From: Protula sp. h YS-2021
Taxonomy: Eukaryota; Annelida; Polychaeta; Sabellida; Serpulidae
DNA: 64,000 nt
Assembly (NCBI GenBank): GCA_949752745.1
Contig: OX457026.1
Coordinates: 32,814,911 to 32,878,910, forward strand
Direction of reading: 5' to 3'
Part shown: positions 37,471-50,104 of the stretch, piece after piece
Layout of the letters: every line of letters begins with the position of its first letter
Numbering within the stretch: the stretch's first letter is position 1
The notes under the pieces: generated by a model
The model's input: only the letters and a program-made list of their open reading frames with translations
Told to the model about the DNA's origin: nothing
Database searches by the model: none
Program-made: the position numbers and the translations under genes

Positions 37471-37509
37471 TCCTAGCGAACAATCAGACAAATTGATTGT
37501 TCGCTAGGA
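37471..37509. repeat. Perfect 16-bp hairpin
   Basis: TCCTAGCGAACAATCA, 7-nt loop GACAAAT, TGATTGTTCGCTAGGA. All 16 pairs match, which is unlikely by chance and suggests a recent fold-back sequence or a functional RNA or protein-binding site. Confidence 0.9.
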
Positions 37510-39884
37510 GCACTTGTAAGTACTAAAACCAATGTTATATAAAACGAGTCACGATACTGGAAAATACTCTTAGCGGGTACTGATATTTTATTACTAATAT
37601 ATTATTTCACTGACTGGTATGCTAAAATAAAAATAAACACACCTATTCACTTTAGATATTTTCATTTATTTTTTAAATAGATAAATTCCACATATAAAGA
37701 GGAAATGTGGCATTTGTGGCCATTAAATACAGGTAAACTTCTGTGACACTATTTGTTGTATTATTTGGGTTAAATATGAACAAATTTCGTAATTAGAAAA
37801 CTTTCAAATTAATTAGACAGTACATGGCAAGAAAAATCTTCAAACAATTACCATGCGGACAGTAAAATTTAACACAGGTGGTCGAAAGGTTCCTTTAGCT
37901 TTTGAAGGTAACATCATTGCCAGTCAAGCCCTTCACGCATCCACCCCACCTGTCTCTTTATCCATTTTCTTAATCCGGCTGAATATGCCACTCCACCTCA
38001 TCCCGGATAAAAAACGCTCGTGTTTGTAGCTTTGTCTGAGAAAGCAGATTTTATAATCAGACTCCTGTTGAGTGGTCATCGTCCAGTCTTCCTATCCACT
38101 TGTTGACGTTTAAAACATAGAAATAATTCTCTTTTCATGTGTTGCACACTTTTGGGTTTAAAGGTAAAGCACCTAGCTTCTAGAATCCCTGTATAAATTA
38201 CCAAGCATCGTTGCTCATCAGAAGCAGAGCTTCCTTGGTGGGCTTCTAAAAGTGCTAATGTGCACGATGCTTTATAAATACGCAAATACAGAAAAACGCT
38301 AGTGGTCAATCTACCCAGTTTTCAATCTGACTCGACTCGACTGGAATCAAAGTCGCATTTTTGGTGAAATTGATCAATAATTTTAGAACTTTGTTAATGA
38401 ATAGAAAGAGAAGACAAACATCTGCCATGTGCCAAAGTATTGGAATGCTACGATCTTTATAGGACAAGTAAGCCTGAAAAACGTGTTTTTGTGGATAATC
38501 TACGTGAGTTGACTTTCTGAGGATAAGCTTGGCAGAAATTTGACATCGGAGTAATGAATTCTCATTTTAAATACAATGGTTTTTATAAATATGATTTTAT
38601 TGTAATGAAATAGTTTGACTTGCTTGCGGAAACCACGCATAAATTAATGGTGTTGCCACAGATGCAATAGAGTATTGATTTAAAACCAGTTTAAAGTCTT
38701 TAAGCACACGCGTTTTATTTGAAGACCGAAAATGTCTGGTGATTCTCATCTAGTTCACTCTGAAGTAGACATTCTATGAAATAGGTTTATACCACTTCTA
38801 CCATATTAAAACCCGCAACAAAGCAGGGTAAAAAACGCGTATAACTGATTTTTGGATGTCGAAAACAACTTTTTTGAAAGCAAGAAAGTAATATTTTGGC
38901 TAAATTCAATCAGCATACGTTTACAATGTTTACCATATAGTGATCACGATAGTTAAATATCGATGTTTAAAGCGTGAGCTTAATGTGGGAGTGATGTAAA
39001 TTTACCATAAGATAATTAATGCCTCAAAGACCCCTTTTTACCGGGACCGCCCTAGTATTTTTATGCAAAAATACTTAGGATCGGGCACTTTTTAGTATTC
39101 TGGTTACTTTGATGGACACTAGTACTTACTCATACAGTCGAGTGCGATAAATCATAATATAAATATTCTACTTCTTACTATACCTCGTAGAAGTCGTGGC
39201 GACAGTAATTAGTATACTAATACGCTTGTCGTTATAATAAATACAGACATTCTCATGTCTTGTTAATCACGCTATCGCCCTGTTGTGTTCACTGTTGATT
39301 GTACTCGATTGTCCGAAATCATAATTGCTCAAAACAGGATTTAAAACTAAATTTCTTCATTTCTTCTATGTTGCAGTCAGAAGATAGCCATGTAGCAGAA
39401 GTGCATTTGTTTTCATTACGCAACGATCTGTTCGTTTACTACTGTTCTAATGGTAGAAATATATACAGTATAGCATATACCGAAGAGTCTTTGAGCAGTA
39501 ATCACTGCTGTTTAACGGTGCGTCTTTAGTGAAAAATATTCCTTTAAATTCTGTTGAGATGTCAGTGATCAATAGCTTTGAGTGGCTCAATAAGGATTCT
39601 ATCTTAGAATCCACATCTATTCTTTTCACAAAATATGCAAAAAACAATTCATAGAATGTTGTTTGTTTAATGTAAATATTAGTCTGATTAAAATAAAGGG
39701 TCTGTTATAATTAAGAAATTTTATCCAGTAGCATGTTTTGTTGTATAATTTAAAATAACATCTTTGATAAAATCGATTAAACACAATTGTTTATTGGGGT
39801 GGAAAATAAACCGCTTCGTGGATATTGGGATACGTTTTTTAACCTTCTCGTGAGAATTTTATTGCTTTCGTACTATTCGGTGAA
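37510..39884. other. No supported gene
   Basis: A 77-codon minus frame (38076-38309) and a 76-codon plus frame (39299-39529) show no known domain. No repeats noticed. Confidence 0.35.
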
Positions 39885-40624
39885 GGATTATGTTTCCTTT
39901 GTCACGCAAACTCCTCTGAGAAGGCAGGGTTATGATGACCAAAGTTGGCAGAGACATAATTAACATGGCCAGTTGGTCCAGCCCATTTTTTTCACAAATT
40001 CATTAACATTTTATATGCGAAAATGGACATTAAAAACTTGTCATGCGAACTCTTTGAAAACGGCTAGGGCTAGGACGACCTAATTTGGCATGGACTTAAT
40101 GTAGCATGTCTAACTGGTCCTCAAGTTTTTTTTAGAAATTTATTAACATTTAATGTACATGAATGGATAGTGAAATTTTTGCCAATGAAGTCCATTATAA
40201 GGCAGGCGAACGCTTTGATGTAGCAGTTAAGGGAACATGGTATGATATCAGCATATTGATTGCATATTGATCGGGCCACACTCAATAAAGAGAGCGATTA
40301 TAGCATCGTGTGCATATCGACATGCCGCGTTGAAATTTTGCTCACAGATCAAGGATGACTAGGACGCCGTGAAATCCGTAGTTTTTTCATCTTGCGCTTA
40401 GAGAACGATTGACCATTATCTCGAACACGGTTAGTTATTTTCGATCCTTTTAGCCAAAAGACGATATGTAACAGGCATCTCGGTGACCTTGATCTCCTCG
40501 GTCATGGTCAATGTCAAAAACTGGAATTTAACCGCTATCTCGATTTTGAGCTTTTTTAGACCTTATACAAGAGGTATCGTATTTTTGTGGTCTCCAAGTG
40601 TAATTCTCGCTACTCACTGTCTAG
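39885..40624 (+). mobile_element. Diverged Helentron-like family member
   Basis: Contains CACGCAAACTCCTCTGAGAA, AAAGTTGGCAGAGACATAAT, two spaced ACTGGTCC/AGTTGGTCC units, ATCTCGAACACGGTTAG, CTCGGTCATGGTCAATGTCA and a final CTGTCTAG followed by TTTTA. The head is not recognisable, so the 5' border is approximate. Confidence 0.5.
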
Positions 40625-43174
40625 TTTTAGTTGATATGCATATTTTCTTTTGTGTGTTATAGAACATAAGCTAGAAACTATAAAACACACTCATGTGCAA
40701 TTTCTTTCTGCTATATACTTTTGTTATCGAAAGAAAGAAGTCACTGGCACAGCGCTAGTCTTCTGCAAAAAAGTAATTTGCCTTCATAACAACACAAAGT
40801 AAAAGTAGCATATTGTAACGAACGAACCAGATAAAATGGCGGACAACGCCCCTAAGGTTTTTTACTAGAAGAAGTGAAAAAAGTTAACGACTGAGATCAA
40901 ATCTCTCACTGAAAGAGTTGCAAAAAAATTATTGATGTCATGCTCTACAAGTTTTGCTATACTCGAGTTAGCACTGTAATTACCAATGAACAAAATCATT
41001 TACAGATTAGGTCTCGGTTTTTACTTTTTGTATAAAACATATTGCAAATGATCCTAGCATATCGCACTTACCGCTCTGGCGAAAACATTAACTGACCCAC
41101 TCGTAATGTTTATTACAAGTGTGCCCTTATCAATTCCTCGATATTTTGATGGCTTAACTAAAACAATGTGTTTTCCCAACCAAAATGTATCAGAGCACAT
41201 GACCGAACAGGGCAAAGCCAATTTTATTACCATTTCAGAAGAAAAAAAACGCATACAAAATTCAGTCTCGCCATGACAATATTTTCTTTGAGTAAGAAGA
41301 TATTATATTTTTCGGCCATATTACTTTCCATATGATTATGATATTATTTGCTTTTAGTCATCTTTGCAGTGCTCATTGCAGTTAAAAACTCTTCAGTGCT
41401 TTTTAGTTATTATCTTTTAATACGCAAATGGTCTAAAAACCTTCCAAACAGGCAATGCTAAATATGTCACGAATCCTTCAATTGCATGACATGCAGATAA
41501 CGTACTTGTATTTTAGGCCACTAATCGTCCAATTACCAAATTGAGCCACAGATTACACTTCTTTGTGAAAAAATGGATGACTTATGGGAGAAAACTTTGA
41601 CGTCGAAAATGACATTGAAAGTTTTTTTGCCATTTCACCAATTTTGTCAATTTCTATAAATAGTGATATGACTGTTCCAGGGCAATATCTGAATGTGTTC
41701 TCGTGGTTGAGCTTAGCGGTCCGAAAGCTGTTCACACATTTTTGGGTCAACACGTGTTTCGATTAACCACATTTAAACCTGCCCAAGTGGGAGGTTATTT
41801 ACCCTCGGTGCCCAATGCCTCACGTGTTATGACAAGCACCTGCACCACAATCAGATCTTTTCCACCACGGAACTTCAACCAGACAAAAACATATTATGTA
41901 AGAAAATATTTTAACAGTTAAAGTAATAAGCACTTTTTATCAGGTTGAATTGTGGAGAAGTTGTCGCGAATCATGAGAAAGAATTAGAGTGCTTCATCTA
42001 ACAAGATTTAAGATGATTAAGTCTTCGAAATTAACTAAATTGGAGCTTTACGTTATCTTAAATGTTTATTTTCCCATGAAGCTATATAGCCTCTCAGGTA
42101 TGCATAAGGAATACATCGTTTCTTAACTTCATGATTATACATCACGTTATAATTAGAGCATAAAGATCAAGCTCAAATCTGCAAGAGGGGACTTCGAATA
42201 CAAATATCCATGTAAGTTTACTGTTTGCAAATTCACTTTTGCGGTTCAATAATACAGAAATAATAATACAGAAATTACTTTTCTTTCTTCTTGGTGATAG
42301 TTTATTTTAAAACAATGTTTATAAGTTACTTCGAGGAATGATGAAATCAGTTGCCAAAGGTGCTGTTACAGTGATTTCGAAGTTCGGAATTGGGGCTCGA
42401 CTCGGAGCAATAGCTTATAATTAGATTTATGCCTGTACCGTATAGAATTCGATTGGTTTAACTACATACAATATTAAAATCAAAAGTGAAAAGTTACCAG
42501 ATTTCGCGTGTTTTTATTAATTTAAGAATGTGTAAAGTAATTCCGTAGCATGAGTTTGACTTTGATTTTTAGATACTTTGTTTTTAGTGCTTTAGTAAGA
42601 CATGTTGTTTCTTGTTGTTTTACTTTGCTGTCATAATAACGGATTAAAGTGGATTAACGATCACTCAAAGTTCCACGACAAAATGATCATAATAATCTAT
42701 AAATGTAAAAACGTAAAATGTAAAAACGACTGTTCGCAATCTAGATTTAATGGTTCCTTGTTTGTCCATGATCGTTTAACCATTGCTGGAATACATCGAC
42801 AATTTACTTATATTACAATAATTAGTCATGGCATGCCAATAAAGAAATCAATTCATATAAAAGCTGAAAAAATATCAGCCAAGTATTACTTGAGTAATTC
42901 TTGACCATAGAAATCTATAGACTCCTGCCCAGTGGTTGAACATTAAATATAATAAACTTTAGCATTGCTCAGCATCAAGGGACAAAACAGATTGCCTTTT
43001 GTATCTTGAAAAATATGGATTTTAGTATTCAAGGCTCTCTTTTTAAATATGTTCCCAAATTCGTTGAATAAACATAATTATGAGATCTTTCTAAAATGAA
43101 TAATTTTGCTTAATGGTTCTATAAATGGAAGCGGCAAAAAAACCGAAGCATAAATAAATACAATAGTAATACTT
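40625..43174. other. No supported gene; unrecognised frames
   Basis: The frames at 41054-41254 (minus, containing YRGIDKGTLVINITSGSV) and 41584-41766 (plus) look slightly protein-like but I cannot assign them. A 100-codon frame with an ATG start at 42602-42904 (plus; Lys- and Ile-rich, with a Cys-rich patch CKNVKCKNDC) is also unrecognised. No intron or exon signals convinced me. Confidence 0.3.
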
Positions 43175-43274
43175 CATTCTGAGTGCGTACGATATTGTTT
43201 TTTTTGCCTGAAGCCGTAGGTCCGTACACGCCCGTAGGCTGAAGGTAAAAACAATATCGTACGCACTCAGAATG
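43175..43274. repeat. 100-bp near-perfect palindrome
   Basis: CATTCTGAGTGCGTACGATA continuing into TTGTTTTT is matched exactly at the other end (…TATCGTACGCACTCAGAATG). The inner arms (GCCTGAAGCCGTAGG and CGTAGGCTGAAGG) pair with small bulges around a ~9-nt loop (TCCGTACAC). Arms are ~45 bp each. It could be a fold-back MITE or a hairpin-RNA locus. No second copy seen in the window. Confidence 0.9.
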
Positions 43275-43392
43275 CCTACTTTTGCTATTTTTATGTCGTT
43301 CTTCAAAAATTTTACCACGCACTATATTTGCGCTAAGTATGCTCAGATGGGGTGACGCGTAATCGGTACTGCGGTCAGCGAGCATTGATATT
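43275..43392. other. Short unique stretch
   Basis: Lies between the palindrome and the repeated block. Nothing recognised. Confidence 0.4.
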
Positions 43393-44085
43393 TGACTCGG
43401 TTTTTGCACTTAAGAAAATAAATATTAAGTATTTATTTGCTACGTGTAATGTTTATTTCTGACGTAATACCCCCCACCTAGCCGCAGCATTATATTAGTT
43501 ATATCTTTATTAATTTCAAATCAATGCACACAAATCTGCCGAAGGGCGTGGGTAAAATTACCAACAATTTATACCCTTCAAAATAATATTTACCTTCAAA
43601 AATGCCTTCCTTTCTGTCATCAGTGATAATACACTTTAATTTGTGTGCCTCGTGTGGTTTAAGAACTAACCTCCCAAGCCCGTCTCATAAACAAGTATTT
43701 TCTCCCTTTCGAACTTTCCTTATTATTTTTGTCAGTTCAACGGAAGTAACTTATTTCAACTCAAATCGCGAAATAACAACGCAACAAATACCCATGGCGT
43801 AATTATATGATATTTGTAATTAGATGACGTTTCGTTTTCAAGCTCTGCTGTAAATATCGTCACAGTAATAACTCACTTATCGATTCTGAGGACTGTTGCC
43901 GTTGATTGTGACCCACTTTCTCTTCAATTTGATCTCGGAAAACACGTGTTTTTTTGTTTACTGTTTACATCTGATCGCATTATGAATATGCTTCTAGGGG
44001 GCACTATGCAATCTGGCCTATGAACACTGCATGCTCCTTTTTTCTATCATTTCTTTGTACGCGGGCATCTAGGCATATAATAAAT
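43393..44085 (+). repeat. Dispersed ~0.6-0.7 kb repeat, copy 1
   Basis: Collinear with 62533-63085 from TTGACTCGGTTTTTGCACTT to TCTAGGCATATAATAAATAT. Shared blocks include TTGCTACGTGTAATG, TTTCTGACGTAATACC, AATGCCTTCCTTTCTGTCAT, TCGCGAAATAACAAC and ATTAGATGACGTTTCGTTTT. This copy has ~130 bp (about 43905-44020) absent from the other, containing ACACGTGTTTTTTTG and CTAGGGGGCACTATGC. A short plus frame starting MPSFLSSVI is kept open in both copies despite a 6-bp in-frame indel, which could be chance or a vestige of coding sequence. Confidence 0.85.
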
Positions 44086-44178
44086 ATTATTTTATAACGT
44101 AAGTGATAGCATTTTGTGAGTACAAGTACCTAAAAAATAAAAGGCATAATGTACAAGGACAGGGCATATACAAAACAT

Positions 44179-44295
<117 letters not shown>

Positions 44296-44539
44296 GCAGT
44301 GCATTTTATAAATCTAAAATATTTTGGGGGATTTCGGCAGGAAAAACGTTCGACAATGTTTCCATTATATGCGTTTGCTACTGTTGTAGACCATAAATAA
44401 TGAATTCTACTATAAAGCAAACTTGTGCCACATTTCGAAACATGAGAGATGTCAGAAACAGATCTCTTGCTGAAGTGTTTTGTTTTAACAGCATGGACTC
44501 CTGAAGGCTGGCAATGAAACGACTACAAGTTTTACCTTC

Positions 44540-44960
44540 AAAAACCTTAGTATTTTGTGTGTCCACCACTGGCATCAATAAAATGGCCAGTTAATGTACA
44601 TCAGAGAAATGTCATTCCATTCTTGGATGACCGTTAGTTCGATAATGAACTGCCTTGTTAGCCCGCACATAACGCGCCTTTTCATTAGTCACCACACTTT
44701 TTCAATAGGATTCATATCAGGCGACCAATCCATGCACGTATTGCATTGTCCTCAATGTAGCGATCCATTAAGCGGGCGTGATGTGGACGAGCATTGTAAT
44801 CCACGAAAAGGAAGGGAATCCCCTCCCAAAAATATCCCAGATTTATAAAAGTGTTTATGCACTACGTGGGTACATAGTGACATCGTGACAACCCCGCACT
44901 TAGCTAACGATTTGTAGCAGCTCTTTGTGACTAAAAGTGACGAATGTGCCTGATAAACTG
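44540..44960 (-). pseudogene. Tc1-like transposase C-terminal relic
   Basis: On the minus strand, VDYNARPHHARLMDRYI (about 44805-44755) is the second catalytic Asp motif of Tc1 transposases (D-NARPH). A one-base frame change leads to WSPDMNPIEKVW (about 44730-44695), the third motif with its acidic residue Glu (WPARSPDLNPIEHLWD in family terms). The end of the protein, DASGGHTKY and a stop at 44547-44549, matches the usual C-terminus of this family. Upstream (to about 44960) the similarity fades, so the first Asp motif and the DNA-binding domains are gone. A stop follows the EKVW motif and frames shift at least twice. No terminal inverted repeats were located. Non-functional. Confidence 0.8.
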
Positions 44961-47469
44961 GTGACACATTATTGACGCATTGTTGACATTTTAATAGCCA
45001 GAATTACAATGCCTTGATTATATTGTTGCCTTTAATTTAGCCAATTTATAATATTTTAATTAGTTTTTTAGTGTTAATCAAGAAAATCATAGGTTGGCTA
45101 AGGAGTCAGGTTATGAATGCTTGAGAAACACTATACATGTAATGCAACCAAACCTTCGCTCCCTTGTAAATTAGTTAATTTCTTCAATGGATATCTAAAA
45201 TGACATTCTATACAGGTAAAAGAAACAGACTAGGTACTAGAAATTGCATTTTTGTAATGTTCTGTTGATTAAAATGTTTTTAAATGTTTTCATTACCAGC
45301 ACCATGAATATGGACAAGAATTATTATGGCCCTAAAAAGCAGCATATGCATGCGAAAAAAAACAAGACAAAATATATTTCGTTCCAGGTTCTTAAGAATC
45401 GTGTACATTTTTACTAAATATACAGAATATAAGATAACATAAAAACTCAAATTTGCCACCATCATATAGTTGTGCCTTATTTTGCATACGCCGTTTTTGA
45501 TTTGGGACGACAGTTTGGAAATGCGTGCAGAAACAATATGTTTCTGTGTTAATACCGTTCTTGGCAGGCTTTCAGCAATCTGGACTCTAGACTGTAAACG
45601 CATACAATGCCTATCGCCATTACCACCAAATTTTAGATTTTACGCTCATTGACCAAGCGCTTATTCTGGGGGTGGGGGTTACTGTTAGCATATAAATCAC
45701 CAACTTCTTTCGTCTTCTTCACTAAATTCAGCTATGGTGCAACTTGAACATTTTTCGCTATCCAAATTTTGAAACACACAGCAAGGCCAGATTGCTACAG
45801 CAACCTGAGGTTGTAAACAACGATCGTTTCCGCCAGGATATGTAATATAGTAAATAGTCACGCAACTTTTCACATTTATAGGAATTCACGTTGTAGACCC
45901 TACCCCGAGAAAGAGACAACTTTTGCGTATAAGCTGTTAATTTTCTGGCATTTACAAAACAGGAATGGATTACAGACATGTATATATAACCTTTAGTTAA
46001 TATATACCCAAAAATATCCAAGTCGTTGATTTATAATCTCCAAATATATTTATTTACAAAAGCTTTTTACATCTCGAAAATATGCTCTAATTTGAATAAA
46101 AATACAAAATACTGAAATTTTGGTTGATCTTTAAAAATGTTTATATTAATGAAAACAATAATTTAAAAGAAATGGTTAAAATTATGAACATTCACTGATA
46201 ATGGGATAACCTTGCCAATCATGGTTTTCTGTGTTTTATGCAAACATTTACCCGGTTTGATGCGAAGTAACCAGGCACATTTACTCTGTGTCGCAACTTG
46301 CCTAATGGGACGGGAATGCATTCCATTTTTGCTGCAACTGGAACCCCTTATAGAAAGTGTTCAATCTGTAACTGTTTTGTGCGCATGACAGCATTTCAAT
46401 GCCTGTGCCTACTGGTACTCACTGCTCTTCCAGCATCGAAAACGTCACGGTACGCATTACTGAAAGTCTGTATTCAACATCATCATAACAACTTAACCAG
46501 GTGACAGAAATGTGTAATAATATGTAATTTATAACAAAATGTATTTCTACCAAAAATCATGAAATAAAAATAAACCACATTAACCTTTAGACTGAGCAGA
46601 CTCCCAAATTTCGCACATGTATTACTTGATCTGAAGCTATGTGCCTCGTCTTTTGTTTTCTTATTTGTTTTCATTTTTTATCATCAAAACGTGAAGCAAA
46701 ATGGGGTGATTTTTTTATCAAGAAATGCAACTCGTAAGTCTACAGAAGCATTTGCGCACAACCCTCTCGCATCTTCCAACAGCCACAAGGTGCCTTTCAA
46801 GAATGATGTGTGCTTTATTTGCACAAACCAAATAGCTTAGCATGCAGAAATGCATGCGTTGGTTCTATGAAAATGATCTTACTTGGTCATTTAAATACAC
46901 TGAATGTTTATAATAATTATCAGTTTCAGTTACTCACTATTCTTGGTGAGGTTTGGGAGGGAGGTGTCGTTTCATAGAGTTAGAGAGTACGCAGCAAAGC
47001 TATGTGTTTTCATTCTAGAAATGTTTCAAACTGGCAAAAAAACGTTTCGAAATCTGAATAAACATCGTGTTGTCTGTAAAGGAAAAGCTAATGAAATCAG
47101 ACTGAAAAGCTTTTAAAATTCTACTTAAAGGAAGAAAACAATTTAAGAATATTATTTTTTGCCAAGTGTTTTGCCTTTGAGAATTAGGTTTAGCACAAAG
47201 GATAATCACCAAAATATCTGTTAATGCCTGTTAATTCCCTAATCTGTCGGAGTTACTATAGTAGTAATCTCTTATCTGCTATTTCGGAGTGTACATTAAA
47301 GATCGATCCATACAGAGCAAGTTCAAAAATGTTATTGCTGTGCACGGATATAAATCCCATTAATTCCTTTTACTGCCGAGGGCGGTCTTATTTGTCACAG
47401 TTGCTGGATCTTTACTCCTTTGGCTTTTACAAAAAGAGGTTTTGAAAATTTAGATCAGTTCTCATACCC
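44961..47469. other. No supported gene
   Basis: Frames up to 107 codons (45280-45603, minus) without recognisable domains. No repeats noticed. Confidence 0.35.
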
Positions 47470-47559
47470 TGTTAATTTACGCGAGTTGTCACAAGATCAA
47501 TTTGCGCCAGACCATTTGACGCTAGATGAATTGTCATTTATCAATTGTCGTTGATTCTG
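47470..47559 (+). repeat. 15-bp minisatellite (6 units)
   Basis: Six 15-bp units: TGTTAATTTACGCGA, GTTGTCACAAGATCA, ATTTGCGCCAGACCA, TTTGACGCTAGATGA, ATTGTCATTTATCAA and TTGTCGTTGATTCTG. The consensus is roughly ATTGTCGCYAGATCA. It shares only its period with the array at 22.6 kb. Confidence 0.7.
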
Positions 47560-48767
47560 ACAAAACCTCATGCTACCTACACGACACGAAACAGCCACAT
47601 AAAATACCTCTACTAAAATACTTTTTACATAAAATTGCTCCACATTGTGAACAACATATTCTGCTAAAACTTTGCGCTCGTGGTAAAGATCCCAACCCCT
47701 TGGATTCTGAACATTACATGAGTTTATAATTTTATCCCCATTACAGAATGATTCTTAAGTTAAATTGAAGTGAACGATGAATTGCAGGTAGTGAAAATAG
47801 TCCGCGTGAAATGAAAACAAAGGATTATCCCGGTATTCGGAAATTACAGAAATATACCCTGTATGGACGGAAACACTATTTTTTGTTTAATAACTTCCCC
47901 CTACGCCCCACATCTCACCAAATAAATGACCCAACCGTCCACGCATAAATTTTAGTGAAGAAATGAAAGTTGGACAGATGCAAAGCGCAACTGGTCTGGG
48001 GTATGCACAATGTATGGGGCAGGGGTCCTACACCACAAAATTTCCAAACAGGTTCTTTAGCCAGATTTATACAGCTGTTTTATATTATACAGTTAATTTC
48101 TTGGATTATATATGCATGTATGCACGTACGTATGTGTGTATGCATTGACAACTGCTACGGAATTAAAAATTCCGCTAACAGAAGAATTTGTTGCAGCACA
48201 TTCTTTTAGACATTATCAGGTGAAGCACGGAATCAGCACTCAACAATTGCTGTAGCTTTCCTTCCTAAAACCAAATACAGTTCTGTGGTAAATGTATTAT
48301 TATGTAACACATAAACAAATTTTCGCTTTAAAATAATCACAATAAGTTTGTTCTGGGAAAAAATGTTGTGAAATGCTCGCAGTCAGTAGCCCAGCCTCCC
48401 TCACCCCTTCCTTTTCAGGCAACCTGTAAGTATACATTTAACCGTGATTATACATTATACATTTCCGGCTCAAAATCGGCTAGTTTTGCAAACGGTGTAA
48501 TTTTATCCCTGTATGTATGAACTTAGGTGGTATTATGGTAAAAAAAATAAAAAAATAAAAAACATTGTAAAATGAAAATATCGTTAGAGTTTATATTCCA
48601 AGGAAACCATGAGTTGTTTATGTGAGTCTAAGTCCTTGGTGAAACTTTTCTGTGATCAGAGTTTGTTTTTATTTATATTGTCTGATGTAATGAGTAATTT
48701 TTTTCTCATTTTTATGCAAATAATAAGATTTTTTCTTTAAAAGACTAATTATTTTGTGTACATTTAC
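47560..48767. other. No gene seen
   Basis: Includes a cryptically simple TATG/CATG-rich patch (48105-48147). Nothing else. Confidence 0.4.
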
Positions 48768-49246
48768 TAAAGCCTTGCAAGGTGTTTCTGAAATTGTGCG
48801 AGCAGCCGTTGGTATCTTTTTTTCTTGACAGTGAACGGATTTTCTGTGTCATCTCCGCAGCTGATACTGCGGGCTCTAGGGCCACGAAACTTGGGACTTA
48901 GGTAGAACTTAATATAAACGTGTGCATGACACTTTTATTTTCTCCTTCGATTTCGATTTCTTGTTTAAAACGTCATGTGAAAAGAGCATTTCCCGCATAT
49001 TACAGAACACACAGTTGCTCAGCTTTGTGCGTGCTCTCACTGCGTAAATAGATAACACGGCGTATTCCTGATCAGTCAATAAAACCTTAAGTAAAAAAAA
49101 AAAACAAACACTACTCGGCTTATAAGACGTATTCAAGCTATGTTGTTTGTAATATATTATTCAAGAAATAACCCATTGCAGGAAGTATTTTTGCGTTTTA
49201 ATTTTTGTCAAGTATTTAACATTTCGCTAGCGAAATGAGGTTCTAG
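48768..49246 (+). mobile_element. Second Helitron-like family, copy B
   Basis: Same sequence as 32975-33475 with scattered changes. Its 3' end is better preserved: the perfect 12-bp palindrome TTCGCTAGCGAA (49223-49234), then ATGAGGTT, then CTAG (49243-49246) and TTT. It starts near CCTTGCAAGG. No coding capacity for a Rep/helicase. Confidence 0.7.
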
Positions 49247-50104
49247 TTTCGTTTTGTTTTTATTTTGTTACAAAAGTATTTGAAACAAAAATTACTATGA
49301 TTTTAAAAATTAACTTACAACTATTTAAGCCTTCATAATAAGCTGTATTAGTGTGGATTATGTTGCTGTCTGTGATGTGAATGAAGAAAACTTATTTGTG
49401 AACAAAAATATACCACGAGATTAATTTTAAAGCGAAAAAGATTGTAAGAAATTGTGACAAAAAAGAATTTTGCTTAATGTCGATAGAAATTTTTGCCATA
49501 ATTTGAGTTTAATATTTTATCAACCAATTTTTACATGGTATTCTGTTTGTATTTAAGAAAAAATACTTCAACCACATGAGATCTCAACAAATTGCTCAAT
49601 TTTATCTTGTAACATATGTGTGTTAGTAAAATAGAGGTCAAAATTATATTTTAAAAGAACCGACATATACATTAAAAACATTTCTTTCACACTTACTGTC
49701 ATTATTTTTCGTTGTTGTTACATGTCAGTACAAATTCTATATAAAGGTAGTTCATTTTTATTACTTCAAATTAAAAGGTAAAAAACTTGATAAAAAATAC
49801 TGATTTAGATAGAAAAATGAAAAGTAACATTTTTGGCTATTTTCGCACATATTAAATAAATTAAATCAAAACATGTTTTTCTTAAAGCATCTTTATGAAA
49901 AGGCTAATATTATACTCTGTAAAAATTAAAAACTGTAAGAAGTGCACACTTTATGTAAAATAGTTTTAAAATAATGATTTACTTAACTCTTAGATTGTCA
50001 GTTCCTAGCAACCTACACCGCACTAGCACTGTTGACACCTTGAGAGTTTTTTACAGTACGTAAATTAAGGTAAAAATAAAAAAAAAAAACCGCAGTAAAA
50101 TTAT
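49247..50104. other. No gene seen
   Basis: Very A+T-rich, with no frames of note. Confidence 0.45.

Noticed and set aside
43119..43409. Two frames starting MQKPSQ (also 62342-62551, minus)
   Set aside because: The shared start is the edge of the dispersed 0.6-kb repeat (TGACTCGGTTTTTGCAC). The rest differs completely and neither starts with ATG.
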